A stretch of DNA of 5,384 nt from the NCBI GenBank assembly GCA_013414705.1, contig CP058705.1, positions 1,707,501 through 1,712,884 of the forward strand, written 5' to 3'. Made by a program: the position numbers and the translations under genes. The first letter of the stretch is position 1, and every line of letters starts with the position of its first letter. Of the stretch, positions 1-5,172 are shown in pieces. The notes below the pieces were generated by a model that was not told where the DNA came from, ran no database searches, and worked only from the letters and a program-made list of their open reading frames with translations. The stretch is from Defluviicoccus sp. (GTDB lineage Bacteria; Pseudomonadota; Alphaproteobacteria; Rhodospirillales; Defluviicoccaceae).

Positions 1-468
1 GGTGAACACCCGCAGCCGGCGGCCGTCGCGCCCGGCAATCGAGCCCGCTGGAAACAGCGTGGCGCCGTCGTGCACGTGTAGCCGGATGCCCAGGTCCTGC
101 AGCCGGCGGGCAAGCCGTGTTTCGACCGGCTGCCAGAACGGTTCGTTCTGCCGGATCGCGTGCACCGCCACGGCGCCGATCTCGCGGGCGAACGCCACCA
201 CCACGTCTGCCGACGCACCACGGCGCAGGCAGAGCGGCACGCCGCGCGCCGAAAGCGCCTCGCTTAACGTCGCGAGGCTGGCATGCAGCCACCAGCGGCT
301 CGCCCCGCCCATCCGCCAGACGCCCGGCGTTACGTCGTCGAGAACGTAGAGCGGCGCCACCGGCCCGCCCGCGGCTGCCGCCATCAGCGCCGGATGATCG
401 GCCACGCGGAGATCCTGGCGGAACCAGACGACAGCAGCAGGTGTGGCCAACGGCGGATCCCGAGCCAT
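1..468 (-). CDS. DNA photolyase/cryptochrome family protein, N-terminal part (cut by window edge)
   Basis: Reading the minus strand from an ATG at 468 gives an open frame of 156 codons that leaves the window at base 1 without a stop. Residues 13-28 read VVWFRQDLRVADHPAL, the signature opening of the photolyase N-terminal alpha/beta (antenna-binding) domain, followed by a PLYVLDD strand, MGGASRWWLHASL and an IRQNEPF segment typical of that domain. Family members use FAD and light to repair pyrimidine dimers, or act as cryptochrome photoreceptors. The FAD-binding helical domain would lie outside the window, so the subclass cannot be decided. An in-frame ATG two codons upstream (474) is equally possible as start, and neither start has a strong ribosome binding site. 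No frameshift is seen in this part. The family call is firm; the repair function is inferred from the family. Confidence 0.9.
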   Translation of the reverse strand, partial: MARDPPLATPAAVVWFRQDLRVADHPALMAAAAGGPVAPLYVLDDVTPGVWRMGGASRWWLHASLATLSEALSARGVPLCLRRGASADVVVAFAREIGAVAVHAIRQNEPFWQPVETRLARRLQDLGIRLHVHDGATLFPAGSIAGRDGRRLRVFT

Positions 469-586
469 GAACATTGCGGACAAGGGCAATACGGCCGTCG
501 TGGCTCGACGGATCGCAGCCTCGCGCACTCGTGTCGAGGATCTGGAGGTCGCTGTCTGCGGTGCTACAACACTGGCACCTTTGTGA
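467..586 (+). CDS. Possible 39-residue small ORF divergent from the photolyase gene
   Basis: An ATG at 467 opens a 39-codon frame (MNIADKGNTAVVARRIAASR...) ending in TGA at 584-586. Its composition looks more protein-like than the other frames in this gap, with an amphipathic basic helix and mostly G/C third positions in the first half. Its start overlaps the photolyase start codon on the other strand, and no good Shine-Dalgarno sequence precedes it. I do not recognise a family. It may be chance, or the remaining head of a decayed gene. Confidence 0.15.
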   Translation: MNIADKGNTAVVARRIAASRTRVEDLEVAVCGATTLAPL

Positions 587-1261
587 CATCAGGCGGCCAC
601 ACTCGACGGAGAAAAATCATCCTGACCGGGACGAAACGGAGCATGGCAGCCGCTGGTGGCGGCGGTCCGTGATCGAAGACACAGACGCAGTATGCGCCCG
701 CTGCCATATGCGGTGCACACGCTTCGCGTGCGAGCTTTGCCTTCTCCCGGTTTCTGCTGCCCCGGTCCCCTGACCCGGGTGTCGGCACTCTGCCAGGGGA
801 AGGTGTCAACGGCTTGGAGTCCGGAAGGAATGAACACGCCAGTCTATTATGGTTCGGTCGGGATCTACGGTGCCCTCATCTGCCGCGGCGCAGATGGTTC
901 GCCAGCCGTGTCGCGATGCGACTGGCGGTGTGGCTCGTGGCTCCGTTCAAACGGACCAGAAAAAGCGGGCGGGAACGGGGGCAGGGGCTCTTGAGCGGCC
1001 GACGGGCCTGCTGTTCACAGGCCGGCAGCCGAACCTGAAATGCGACACAGTTCCGAAAGAGGCACAGAGCATCGCGTAAGGCCTGCGTGCGTCCTGCGCG
1101 CGGGATGACCGTGGCTGGCGGCAGCACTGGAGCCGGCACACGTCGCCGCTCCCAGTAGACGCCCCGCAGCTCTCTTCAACACCATCACTGCGCCCGGTGC
1201 CCACCTCAGGCTCAAGACGGCAAGGTGCCCCGTCGCCCCAGGCGACCTCTCACAGCCGTCG
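475..1261. other. Gene-poor intergenic stretch
   Basis: About 790 bases in which I see no convincing coding region on either strand. The open frames present are short or lack family resemblance, and they have arginine/proline/cysteine-rich compositions typical of chance frames in GC-rich DNA. No tRNA fold was recognised. Small dyads exist, such as GTCGCC-cca-GGCGAC at 1232-1246 and CACGC-ttc-GCGTG near 720. The segment lies upstream of the minus-strand photolyase start, so its left end should contain that gene's promoter, but no clear -35/-10 pair is visible. It may hold a decayed gene or a small RNA ending at the hairpin at 1262-1310; neither can be shown from sequence alone. Confidence 0.5.
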
Positions 1262-1310
1262 ATCACGACAAACGCCCGCCGCTTGTTCTGCGGCGGGCGT
1301 TTGTCGTGAT
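1262..1310. terminator. Perfect 20-bp inverted repeat, terminator-like
   Basis: The arms 1262-1281 (ATCACGACAAACGCCCGCCG) and 1291-1310 are exact reverse complements around the 9-nt loop CTTGTTCTG. The GC-rich inner stem, with AAAC on the left and GTTTGT on the right, resembles an intrinsic terminator. The T-run is short and interrupted, and the outer ATCACGACA/TGTCGTGAT pairing makes the stem unusually long. The structure is symmetric, so it could act in both directions. No recognisable gene feeds into it from either side. Confidence 0.55.
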
Positions 1311-1358
1311 ACACCGGATGATTGAGTCGCATTTATGGTATTTCGCTCACAGAAGTGG

Positions 1359-1364
1359 TTGACA
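1359..1364 (+). promoter_or_regulatory. TTGACA box, possible -35 element for the small Cys protein gene
   Basis: A consensus sigma-70 -35 hexamer lies in the lower-GC leader 172 bases before the ATG at 1536. No good -10 hexamer sits 16-18 bases downstream. TAAAAT at 1400-1405 and TAATAC at 1411-1416 are the nearest AT-rich candidates but are too far away, so the pairing is uncertain. Confidence 0.25.
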
Positions 1365-1405
1365 ATGCGGCACTGAAAAGGCGAAAGTTGTATCAGTGTT
1401 AAAAT

Positions 1406-1420
1406 TCCCGTAATACGGGA
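1406..1420. promoter_or_regulatory. Operator-like palindrome TCCCGTAATACGGGA
   Basis: Six-base arms TCCCGT and ACGGGA form a perfect dyad around AAT, in the lower-GC leader of the gene starting at 1536. Its size and symmetry would suit a dimeric helix-turn-helix repressor site. It could equally be a short RNA hairpin in the 5' leader. No regulator gene is visible in the window. Confidence 0.35.
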
Positions 1421-1422
1421 GC

Positions 1423-1464
1423 ATGCTTAAATGGAGAAACTTGGCGATATTCTTGCTTAAGCAT
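1423..1464. promoter_or_regulatory. ATGCTTAA ... TTAAGCAT dyad in leader
   Basis: ATGCTTAA at 1423-1430 is the exact reverse complement of TTAAGCAT at 1457-1464, with 26 bases between them. The right arm overlaps the self-palindrome GCTTAAGC (1455-1462). Together with the neighbouring TCCCGTAATACGGGA dyad this makes a compact symmetric region upstream of the small gene, possibly a second operator or a leader hairpin. Confidence 0.25.
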
Positions 1465-1523
1465 CTGGGAGCGTTCGACAAACATGCCAGAGGGCTATTG
1501 CGCACTTTAGGCATGCAGCGGTC

Positions 1524-1530
1524 GGAGGAA
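1524..1530 (+). promoter_or_regulatory. Strong ribosome binding site GGAGGAA
   Basis: GGAGGAA at 1524-1530 has its GGAGG core 7 bases before the ATG at 1536. This is the best Shine-Dalgarno match in the window. It fixes the start of the small gene and supports the plus-strand frame over the longer antisense frames covering the same bases. Confidence 0.75.
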
Positions 1531-1535
1531 CGATA

Positions 1536-1853
1536 ATGGGTAGGATCGCCAAACGACTTCTCGCGCGCTTCGGCATCTGGCGCAGTGACAACGTTTCGAC
1601 GGTGCCGCCGGAACTGGCTGCCTGCGAATACGGTTGCGTGCACAATGAGTGCGCCGAAGACCGCTTCGAGACCTGTGAGCGCCGCCTGCGCACGGCTGCG
1701 GTTCTGCGGGCCGAAGCGGCGAACAAGGATCCAGCCACCGGCAGTGAACGCCCTGAGCCGTGCATCACCCCGCCGGTCGCCGCCAATGATGGGGCTGCGG
1801 CCCTCAGCCGGACCGAACCGCCGCCCGCTGAAATCGGGCTGATCGTACCCTGA
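1536..1853 (+). CDS. Small cysteine-containing hypothetical protein (105 aa)
   Basis: The frame runs from ATG 1536 to TGA 1851-1853, with a strong ribosome binding site and mostly G/C third codon positions. The N-terminus (MGRIAKRLLARFGIWRSDN) is a basic amphipathic segment. It is followed by a cysteine cluster at residues 30, 34, 39 and 47 (C-x3-C-x4-C-x7-C, in CEYGC, NEC and ETCERRL). The rest, from about residue 55, is Ala/Pro/Glu-rich and probably disordered, with one more cysteine at 76. The spacing suggests a small zinc-binding or disulfide knot, but I cannot name a family. No membrane segment or clear signal peptide is seen. Longer open frames on the opposite strand are judged shadows because they lack a ribosome binding site and family resemblance. 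The gene appears monocistronic, with its own leader; the next gene starts about 180 bases downstream. Confidence 0.7.
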   Translation: MGRIAKRLLARFGIWRSDNVSTVPPELAACEYGCVHNECAEDRFETCERRLRTAAVLRAEAANKDPATGSERPEPCITPPVAANDGAAALSRTEPPPAEIGLIVP

Positions 1854-1855
1854 AG

Positions 1856-1867
1856 CGCACGGGTGCG
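1856..1867 (+). terminator. Weak hairpin just after the small gene
   Basis: CGCA-CGGG-TGCG followed by GTTT lies three bases after the stop codon at 1851-1853. The four-base stem and short T-run make it a weak terminator candidate only. Confidence 0.15.
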
Positions 1868-2284
1868 GTTTGACACACTGCGGATCGTTGGTCGTTTCCC
1901 GCACCGCCACCGTTCGGCAGGGTGAATAGCGGCGCCGGGCTGCTGCGTCCCTTGGATCTCGCTGTGGACTGAGGGAGGCGGGGCAGCGTAACCTTGTCGT
2001 GAAAATACCGCACAGGGGGCAGGCAGCGAGAATGCGCCGGCGGGTGCGCGGCGGCTTCGAGCCGCCGGCCTATATCGAAAGCCTGATCCAATCGATCAAC
2101 GACGGGGCGAAGGCGGCGCAGACCGGCGCGCTGACCATGCTGGCGGTCGCCGTCTACCTGATGGCGACGGTGATCTCGACCACCGACGAGGTGCTGCTGC
2201 GCGGCACCTTTGTCGAGTTCTCACAGCTGGGCGTCCGCGTGCCGGTGGTGGCGTCCTATGCGCTGGCGCCGATCGTCTTTGTTC

Positions 2285-2986
2285 CTGCACGTGCACACGC
2301 TGATCCGCTACGATCTGCTGGCGGAGAACCTGCGCCTGTTCGACCGCGAGCTGCGCACCCGCGTGCCGCGCGACGAGGACCAGGAGCGCTGCCGCCAGCT
2401 TTTGGCGAACGTCGAGTTCGTGCAGTACTGGACCCAGGACCGCAAGCCCTTCCGCCACAGCCGCATCTTCAAGATCGTCGTCGTGGTGATGCTGGTGGTG
2501 ATCCCGATCTCGGTGTTCCTCGCCACCCAGATCAGCTTCCTGCGCTACCAGGATGCGTTCGTCACCTACGTCGTGCACATGGGCTGCCTCGCCCTCGACC
2601 TGCTGGCGCTCGCCTACTTCTGGTACCGCCAGGCCCGCCGCCAGCGCGACTGGCGCCCGCTTCCCTGGCGCGCCAACGCCGCCGTGCTTGCCCGTGCCGG
2701 CGGGTTCTATGCGGCAGTGTTCGCCTTTGCGGTGACATACCTGGGCATCGCGCCGGTGGACAGCACGACGACGGGGCGTGGAGCGAAGTGGAACTTCAGG
2801 CTTGGCTGGAATGTTCACCCGCTCGACTCCGGTACCTGCCGGCTGCTCGGCTGGGGCTGCCGCTACCTGCGCCTCGATCACCGGCTTCTCGTCGCGGAAA
2901 AACCGGATGGCGAGGTGCTATTCAAGCTACGCACTGGCGACGGTGATGCGAAAAGCTGCTCGTCCGCGTCGAGGCGCTTTTCCTAG
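2285..2986 (+). pseudogene. Membrane-domain fragment of the pentapeptide-repeat gene
   Basis: This is the longest uninterrupted piece of the membrane domain. It opens after the first frameshift with LHVHTLIRYDLLAENLRLFD. A cytoplasm-like charged loop (RELRTRVPRDEDQERCRQLL) follows. Three hydrophobic segments come next: IFKIVVVVMLVVIPISVFLA (about 2467-2526), VVHMGCLALDLLALAYFWY (about 2570-2626) and AGGFYAAVFAFAVTYLGIA (about 2695-2751). The soluble linker ends in LRLDHRLLVAEKPDGEVLF and LRTGDGDAK. At 2951-2954 the frame leaves the gene: with one more A the sequence reads AKKLLVRVEALFLEG and enters the repeat domain. Without it, translation ends at the TAG at 2984-2986. Taken alone, this piece could encode a membrane protein lacking the beta-helix. 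Confidence 0.6.
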
Positions 2987-2991
2987 AAGGG

Positions 2992-3738
2992 CGTAGTTTC
3001 CGCTTCGCGGATTTTTCCGACAGCGAGTTTTACGATGCAGTTCTGTCCGCTACCGATCTGCGTCACGCATTTATTCGATCTGCGAGCCTGCAGGGCGCAA
3101 ACTTGGAGGACGCGCAGCTGCAGGGCGCAAACCTGTGGTTCGCGCAGCTGCAGGGCGCAGACCTGAGGGACGCGCAGCTGCAGGGCGCAGACCTGTGGTT
3201 CGCGCAGCTGCAGGGCGCAGACCTGGGGGCGCGCAGCTGCAGGGTACAACCCTGGAGCACGCGCAGCTGCAGGGCGCAACCCTCGAGCACGCGCAGCTGC
3301 AGGGCGCATACCTGGGGACGCGCAGCTGCAGGGCGCGAAGCTAATGGGCGTGCAGCTGCAGGGCGCATACCTGGCGCGCGCAGCTGCAGGGCGCAAGCTC
3401 GTGGAACGCGCAACTGCAGGGCGTGTATTTTCTGTTTTCGCAACCGAATCTGTCGGGCGCTCTGTTGCCGGTCGAGAACCTGTCGGGCGCTCAGTTACAG
3501 GGCGCGGAGCTGTCGGGCGCTCTGTTGCCGGTCGAGAACCTGTCGGGCGCTCAGTTACAGGGCGCGGAGCTGTCGGGCGCTCAGTTACAGGGCGCGGAAC
3601 TGCGGTATGCGCAGCTACAGGGCGCGAACCTGTCGTACGCGCAACTAAATGGCGCGGACCTATCGGGCGCTCAGCTACAGGGCGCGAGCCTGTCGGACGC
3701 GCAGCTACAGAGCGCGGATCTGCGGCGCGCAGGGCTGT
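2992..3738 (+). repeat. Pentapeptide-encoding tandem array (30-bp units)
   Basis: Every fifteen bases encode one A-x-(L/F)-x-x turn. Degenerate turns come first (FRFADFSDSEFYDAVLSATD). In block 1, near-identical 30-bp units carry CAGCTGCAGGG; CAGCTG begins at 3115, 3145, 3175, 3205, 3234, 3264, 3294, 3323, 3353 and 3381, with CAACTG at 3411. The spacing is 30 except for 29, 29 and 28 at three points, which mark the frame breaks. Block 2 (3451-3735) uses TTA/CTA codons (CAGTTACAG, CAGCTACAG) for the same AQLQG peptide, and includes a perfect 60-bp duplication. Because the unit is divisible by three and rich in the palindromes CAGCTG and CTGCAG, other frames on both strands stay open here; those are not genes. 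Confidence 0.9.
3451..3570 (+). repeat. Perfect 60-bp tandem duplication inside the pentapeptide array
   Basis: Bases 3451-3510 and 3511-3570 are identical. Each encodes LSGALLPVEN followed by LSGAQLQGAE. The second half of the unit is repeated once more at 3571-3600 with a single change (GGAGC to GGAAC). Perfect identity points to recent slippage or unequal recombination. The frame is preserved. Confidence 0.9.
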
Positions 3739-4353
3739 GGCAGGTCAAATTCAATCAGAAGTCGGATCTATCACTCGCGAACTTGCATGATGTTGATCTC
3801 TCACAACTGTCCGCCGAGGCTGTAGAAGAACTAGTTCGAAAGTTCGCAAGCATCCCTTATGTGACAGAACGTCAATACACGATTGAGAGGATAAAGGAGG
3901 CGCTCCGCCCGCAGGGGCTCTCCGATATCCTGCCAAATATCCGCATTGACGATGGCCAGCCCATTCTTGTCAGTTCACGGGAGGATCACTACTTCGCCAA
4001 TGTAGCGCAGCACCTGACGACGGATATTGCCTCGTACGACGTGACCCTCGCTTCCTACCTCGCTGACCTCGCACGCACTGACCCGTATGTGGCGCGTGGT
4101 ATCGCGGCCCGGTGGTCGAATCCCAACCCCGGGGAAATCCTGAAGCGGAGAAGGAGCGTTCCCTCTGGCCCGATCTGGCGCGCCGGCTGCTGGCGGCGGA
4201 GAAGGAGGGCCTTCACCCTCGACCTCAACGAAAGAGACCGGAAGACGCTGCAGGACCTCGCCGCCCGGGCCCCCGCTTTTGTGTCCGCCCCATCGGCCGC
4301 CCTGCCTTTCCCCATCCGCCGCCCCGTCGTCCCGCCGCCCCGCCGTCCCCCTG

Positions 4354-4456
4354 ATCGTCATCGCGAGGCCCCGCGGGGCCGCGGCGATCCACTGCTGGGC
4401 CGTATGCCTGGCGCCCGGCACTGGATTGCTTCGCGCTGCACGCTCGCAATGACGAT
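4354..4456. repeat. Palindromic intergenic repeat, copy 1
   Basis: The copy begins ATCGTCAT and ends with its exact complement ATGACGAT. The left arm (TCGCGAGGCCCCGCGG...GGCGATCCACTGC) and right arm (CACTGGATTGCTTCGCGC...GCTCGCAATGAC) are imperfectly complementary, so the unit can fold into one long hairpin. It abuts the TGA at 4352-4354 of one of the pentapeptide gene frames. It is about 100 bases and non-coding in design, comparable to REP/MITE-type elements. Confidence 0.85.
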
Positions 4457-4527
4457 GGGAGTGGGGCTCGCTGTTGGGATGGCGGCGGAGCGAGGCACAA
4501 CGTATCCAGCACCCACGTATCAGCCGA

Positions 4528-4626
4528 CGTCATCGCGAGGCCCCGCGGGGCCGTGGCGATCCACTGCCGGGCAGTATGCGCAGAGTCTGGCAGTGGATTG
4601 CTTCGCGCTGCGCGCTCGCAATGACG
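4528..4626. repeat. Palindromic intergenic repeat, copy 2
   Basis: Same orientation as copy 1 and about 71 bases after it. The ends are CGTCAT and ATGACG. The inner stem ATCCACTGCC (4559-4568) pairs perfectly with GGCAGTGGAT (4589-4598) around a 20-base loop. The left half contains GAGGCCCCGCGGGGCC, itself self-complementary. It lies about 100 bases before the GIY-YIG gene start and could influence its transcription. Confidence 0.85.
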
Positions 4627-4714
4627 ATGGAGGAGCGTGGTCGTAATGACGAGTGAGGGCGTTTACGTTTGGCAAAGGCTGAGGGAACTACACTCTCGCA
4701 AGACGTTGCGGGGT

Positions 4715-4718
4715 GGAG
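4715..4718 (+). promoter_or_regulatory. Ribosome binding site GGAG supporting the GTG start at 4726
   Basis: GGAG lies 7 bases before GTG 4726. The alternative TTG start at 4669 has no comparable motif and would add 19 residues not expected in the family. Confidence 0.45.
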
Positions 4719-4725
4719 CGGTCGC

Positions 4726-5016
4726 GTGGTCAGGCAGCCTGCGGTTTACATCATGGCGAACCGGAAGCGTGGGACGCTATATACCGGGGTGACCTCGGCG
4801 CTGGTGCAGCGGGTGCATCAGCACCGGACGCTGGCTGCGGGTGGTTTCACTGCGCGCTACGGCTGCCGGATGCTCGTCTACTTCGAGGTGCACGCGGACA
4901 TGGCGGCGGCGATCACTCGCGAGAAGCAGATCAAGGCCGGTTCGCGGCACAAGAAGATCGCGCTGATCGAGCGGCTGAACCCGGACTGGCGCGACCTGTT
5001 CCGCGACATCGTGTAG
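4726..5016 (+). CDS. Small GIY-YIG nuclease-domain protein (URI/COG2827-like, 96 aa)
   Basis: From GTG 4726 the product is 96 residues, the usual size of these single-domain proteins. The first strand VYIMAN (residues 7-12) and LYTGVTS (18-24) are the GIY and YIG elements. Arg29 in LVQRVHQHR and Glu66 in TREKQIK sit where the catalytic Arg and metal-binding Glu are expected, and LNPDWRDLFRDIV is the typical C-terminus. GIY-YIG domains cleave one DNA strand using a divalent metal; the cellular role of these small stand-alone members is not established. A longer frame starts at TTG 4669, but the GTG has the better ribosome binding site and family length. The gene is bracketed by inverted copies of a palindromic repeat (4528-4626 and 5058-5154) and converges on an acetyltransferase gene. 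The domain call is firm; any link to the repeats is inference. Confidence 0.88.
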   Translation: MVRQPAVYIMANRKRGTLYTGVTSALVQRVHQHRTLAAGGFTARYGCRMLVYFEVHADMAAAITREKQIKAGSRHKKIALIERLNPDWRDLFRDIV

Positions 5017-5057
5017 CCAGGCACCCCCATCGTCATCGCAGCCCCACTCCCTTCTCT

Positions 5058-5154
5058 GTCATTGCGAGCGCGAAGCGCGAAGCAATCCACTGCTGGGTAC
5101 TGTGCACCCCGCCCCCAGTGGATCGCCACGGCCCCTACGGGGCCTCGCGATGAC
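5058..5154. repeat. Palindromic intergenic repeat, copy 3 (inverted)
   Basis: Here the GTCATTGCGAGCGCGAAG...GCAATCCACTG arm is on the left and the GTGGATCGCCACGGCCCC...GGCCTCGCGATGAC arm on the right, the reverse of copies 1 and 2. It lies between the convergent nuclease and acetyltransferase genes, where its hairpin could terminate transcription from both sides. Just left of it, CATCGTCATCGC (about 5029-5040) looks like the broken end of another unit. AGCCCCACTCCC (5040-5051) is the exact complement of GGGAGTGGGGCT flanking copy 1 (4457-4468). Confidence 0.85.
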
Positions 5155-5172
5155 GACGGAGGAGAGCGGTTT

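Larger units (their letters stand above)
2032..4352 (+). pseudogene. Membrane-anchored pentapeptide-repeat protein gene, multiply frameshifted
   Basis: One long gene is recoverable by joining frames at about 2284 (-2 or +1), 2953 (-1, AAAA), 3230 (-1), 3318 (-1), 3373 (-2), 4111 (-1) and 4211 (-2 or +1). In order it encodes a short N-terminus (GFEPPAYIESLIQSINDGA), about five hydrophobic segments with STTDEVLLRGT and LHVHTLIRYDLL loops, a soluble linker ending in KLLVRVEALFLEG, roughly 50 pentapeptides of A(D/N/Q)LxG type forming a right-handed quadrilateral beta-helix, and a helical C-terminus with ERSLWPDLARRLLAAEKEG and FTLDLNERDRKTLQDLAAR. This matches a bacterial family I recognise of inner-membrane pentapeptide-repeat proteins, whose function is unknown. 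The start could be GTG 1999 or ATG 2032; I prefer 2032 because similarity starts shortly after it. No internal nonsense codon was noticed, which fits recent inactivation or sequencing indels. The end is uncertain: one frame stops at 4352-4354, another runs to 4646. Confidence 0.8.
3423..4646 (+). pseudogene. C-terminal open fragment of the pentapeptide-repeat gene, running into repeats
   Basis: This frame is open for 407 codons up to TAA 4644-4646. Up to about 4110 it is the true gene frame: pentapeptides (LSGAQLQGAEL, ADLSGAQLQGAS), then a helical domain (LSAEAVEELVRKFASIPYVT, RIKEALRPQGLSDILPNIRI, YFANVAQHLTTDIASYDVTL). From 4112 to 4210 the conserved-looking sequence continues in the +2 frame (VVESQP...EKERSLWPDLARRLLAAEKEG). 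It returns to this frame at 4212 (FTLDLNERDRK). Downstream of about 4280 the translation is Pro/Arg-rich and then crosses two palindromic repeats, so it is probably non-native sequence. If transcribed, an ATG at 3423 exists but has no good ribosome binding site. Confidence 0.5.

Noticed and set aside
656..994. 112-residue plus-strand open frame in the gene-poor gap
   Set aside because: It is rich in Cys, Arg and Pro with no recognisable motif, has no ribosome binding site, and overlaps similar chance frames on the other strand.
1015..1332. 105-residue minus-strand open frame crossing the perfect hairpin
   Set aside because: It would be translated through a terminator-like 20-bp stem, and its sequence looks like chance GC-rich coding.
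1870..1875. TTGACA upstream of the pentapeptide gene
   Set aside because: No -10-like hexamer lies at 16-18 bases, so a promoter cannot be supported.
1347..1910. 187-residue open frame antisense to the small Cys protein gene
   Set aside because: It has no ribosome binding site and no family resemblance, and it covers the leader and dyads of a plus-strand gene with a strong Shine-Dalgarno sequence.
2948..2960. Programmed -1 frameshift at GCGAAAAGCTG in the pentapeptide gene
   Set aside because: The zero-frame codons GCG AAA AGC do not make a classical X XXY YYZ heptamer, and the gene has six further breaks with no slippery context. Simple indel loss of one A explains it better.
2983..3443. 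Long open frames on the minus strand across the repeat array (CALQLR-type repeats)
   Set aside because: They arise because the 30-bp unit is divisible by three and contains palindromes CAGCTG/CTGCAG. The plus strand has the pentapeptide family signature and the joined membrane domain.
3082..3735. CRISPR array
   Set aside because: The 30-bp period has no unique spacers. Whole units are near-identical and translate as pentapeptides.
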